This document shows, piece after piece, positions 16,041 to 16,797 of a DNA stretch of 16,797 bases. The notes below the pieces were generated by a model that searched no databases, was not told where the DNA came from, and saw nothing but the letters and a program-made list of their open reading frames with translations. This stretch comes from Pyrinomonadaceae bacterium (GTDB lineage: Bacteria > Acidobacteriota > Blastocatellia > Pyrinomonadales > Pyrinomonadaceae). The translations under genes were made by a program, and so were the position numbers. Location: the NCBI GenBank assembly GCA_025937955.1, contig JAICQI010000031.1, forward strand, positions 1 to 16,797, given 5' to 3'. The stretch's first letter is position 1; the number at the start of each line of letters is the position of its first letter.

Positions 16041-16106
16041 AACCACGAAGACTCCAAGACACAAAATCTAAAATGAATTAATTAGTGTCTTTGTGCCTTT
16101 GCGGTT
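16041..16106. repeat. Family B palindrome between the TPR gene and yvcK
   Basis: Arms 16041-16062 (AACCACGAAGACTCCAAGAC then AC) and 16085-16106 (GTGTCTTTGTGCCTTTGCGG then TT) pair with five mismatches around a 22-base AT-rich loop. The right arm is GTGTCTTT GTGCCTTT GCGG, an eight-base period. It occupies most of the 105-bp gap between the TPR gene and yvcK on the minus strand, and so could end the TPR transcript or lie in the yvcK leader. Confidence 0.65.
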
Positions 16107-16122
16107 CAACCTTGTGTTGAAT

Positions 16123-16797
16123 CTAGGAAGGGTGGCTAAAGATCAGCCGATCGAAGTCAGGGTCGTTGCGTAGTGGGTTCAGATCGTGATCGTGCTGGGC
16201 ACGCACACGAAGGTTTGGCTGTAAGTCGAGTGCTTTCTGAAGCGACTCGAGCGCCAGATCGATGGAGCCGAGACGCGCGCGAGTCGCGGCCAGGCCGTAG
16301 TGAATGTGTGCCGCTTCCGGTTCACGTTTGAGTGCTCTTTCGAACATCTCCTGCGCCGCGACATACTCACCCCGGTTGAGCTCGATGACGCCGCGATCAT
16401 AAAGCGAGTCAGCGTCACGTGGGAGAATGCTCTCGGTCCGCAAGCGGGATTCAGAGATCGCGAGATACGTGCGAGCACGAGCCGCAACCTCTGCCACTTG
16501 CGAATATTTGTCTACTAGAATTCGAAACTGATTGCGCGCTTCAGCAAACCGGCCTCTTACAAACTCCTTGTGCGCACGTTCAAACGCTACCAGGGCTGCT
16601 GACTCATCCTGCGTCGGTGGTCTTGGCGGTGGCGGTGTGGTTGGAGTGGGTCGCATTGCGCGAACGGCCGCTTGCTTCTGCGTCGTTTTGACCCTCGAGA
16701 CCGCTACGTTCTTGGCGGCAGATCTGCGAGCGACTGGCTTTGGTGCAGCTTTCTTCGTCTTGACTGCCGGCTTGGTCTTAGCTGAAGACTTTTTGGC
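16123..16797 (-). CDS. TPR protein with lysine/alanine-rich N-terminal tail, cut by window edge
   Basis: The frame is open to the right edge, so the true start is outside; an internal ATG at 16656 would drop the basic tail. Of 224 visible residues, the first 47 (from AKKSSAKTKPAVKTKKAAPK) contain 11 Lys, 4 Arg and no acidic residue, like histone H1 or bacterial AlgP/Hc1-type tails. A proline-rich linker follows (TTPPPPRPP, about 53-61). Tetratricopeptide-like helices then cover about 65-115 (ALVAFERAHKEFVRGRFAEA) and about 128-200 (DSLYDRGVIELNRGEYVAAQ, then HYGLAATRARLGSIDLALES). The end, LNPLRNDPDFDRLI, is a motif common at the close of TPR domains. No signal peptide can be judged. Function is unknown; a DNA-, RNA- or polyanion-associated scaffold is an inference from composition. 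Confidence 0.8.
   Translation of the reverse strand, partial: AKKSSAKTKPAVKTKKAAPKPVARRSAAKNVAVSRVKTTQKQAAVRAMRPTPTTPPPPRPPTQDESAALVAFERAHKEFVRGRFAEARNQFRILVDKYSQVAEVAARARTYLAISESRLRTESILPRDADSLYDRGVIELNRGEYVAAQEMFERALKREPEAAHIHYGLAATRARLGSIDLALESLQKALDLQPNLRVRAQHDHDLNPLRNDPDFDRLIFSHPS

Noticed and set aside
16123..16656. TPR gene starting at the internal ATG 16656
   Set aside because: The frame stays open to the window edge with strongly biased Lys/Ala coding composition, so the gene more likely continues beyond it.

Overview
This is a moderately GC-rich bacterial window made almost entirely of conserved housekeeping genes, with short intergenic gaps that are unusually rich in palindromic repeats. 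No rRNA, tRNA, CRISPR array, transposase or phage gene is visible. The gene content suggests an Acidobacteriota genome (Blastocatellia-like), though this is an inference from family resemblance and not a proven placement. The clues are an S46 peptidase with a DEGMWPF-type mature N-terminus, a secreted protein of 29-residue 'DHGVS' repeats, and palindromic 'ATCCGCGTCATCTGCG' and 'GTGCCTTTGTGG' intergenic elements.

Left block, 1-4042, all on the minus strand and transcribed in the order tilS, ftsH, folP. It holds a tRNA-Ile lysidine synthetase, the membrane AAA+ zinc protease FtsH, and dihydropteroate synthase cut by the left window edge. A good sigma70-like promoter overlaps the tilS stop codon and faces ftsH. 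A GC-rich hairpin followed by a T-rich run separates ftsH from folP.

Accessory stretch, 4043-5855. A roughly 150-bp palindromic element lies upstream of tilS. It is followed on the plus strand by a small CxxC/CxxC protein and a secreted DHGVS-repeat protein. The repeat protein starts at a GTG preceded by a strong Shine-Dalgarno and by a stable leader hairpin.

Centre, 5856-11544. A secreted S46 dipeptidyl-peptidase (plus) converges on a UvrD/PcrA helicase (minus) across a near-perfect 50-bp palindrome. PcrA is divergent from a complete bifunctional Ada protein (plus). Ada in turn converges on glmS across another long palindrome.

Right block, 11679-16797, all minus. yvcK(glmR), glmU and glmS form a compact operon for UDP-GlcNAc supply. 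yvcK overlaps glmU by 8 bases, and glmU is 66 bp from glmS. In Bacillus and Listeria the YvcK/GlmR protein senses UDP-GlcNAc and controls GlmS, so the operon appears to link the sensor, the enzyme making the sensed product and the regulated enzyme. Upstream is a TPR protein with a lysine/alanine-rich tail, cut by the right edge.

The least explained part of the window is the non-coding DNA. Two families of imperfect palindromes with an 8-10-bp internal period sit at gene ends, and one copy supplies the glmU stop codon.
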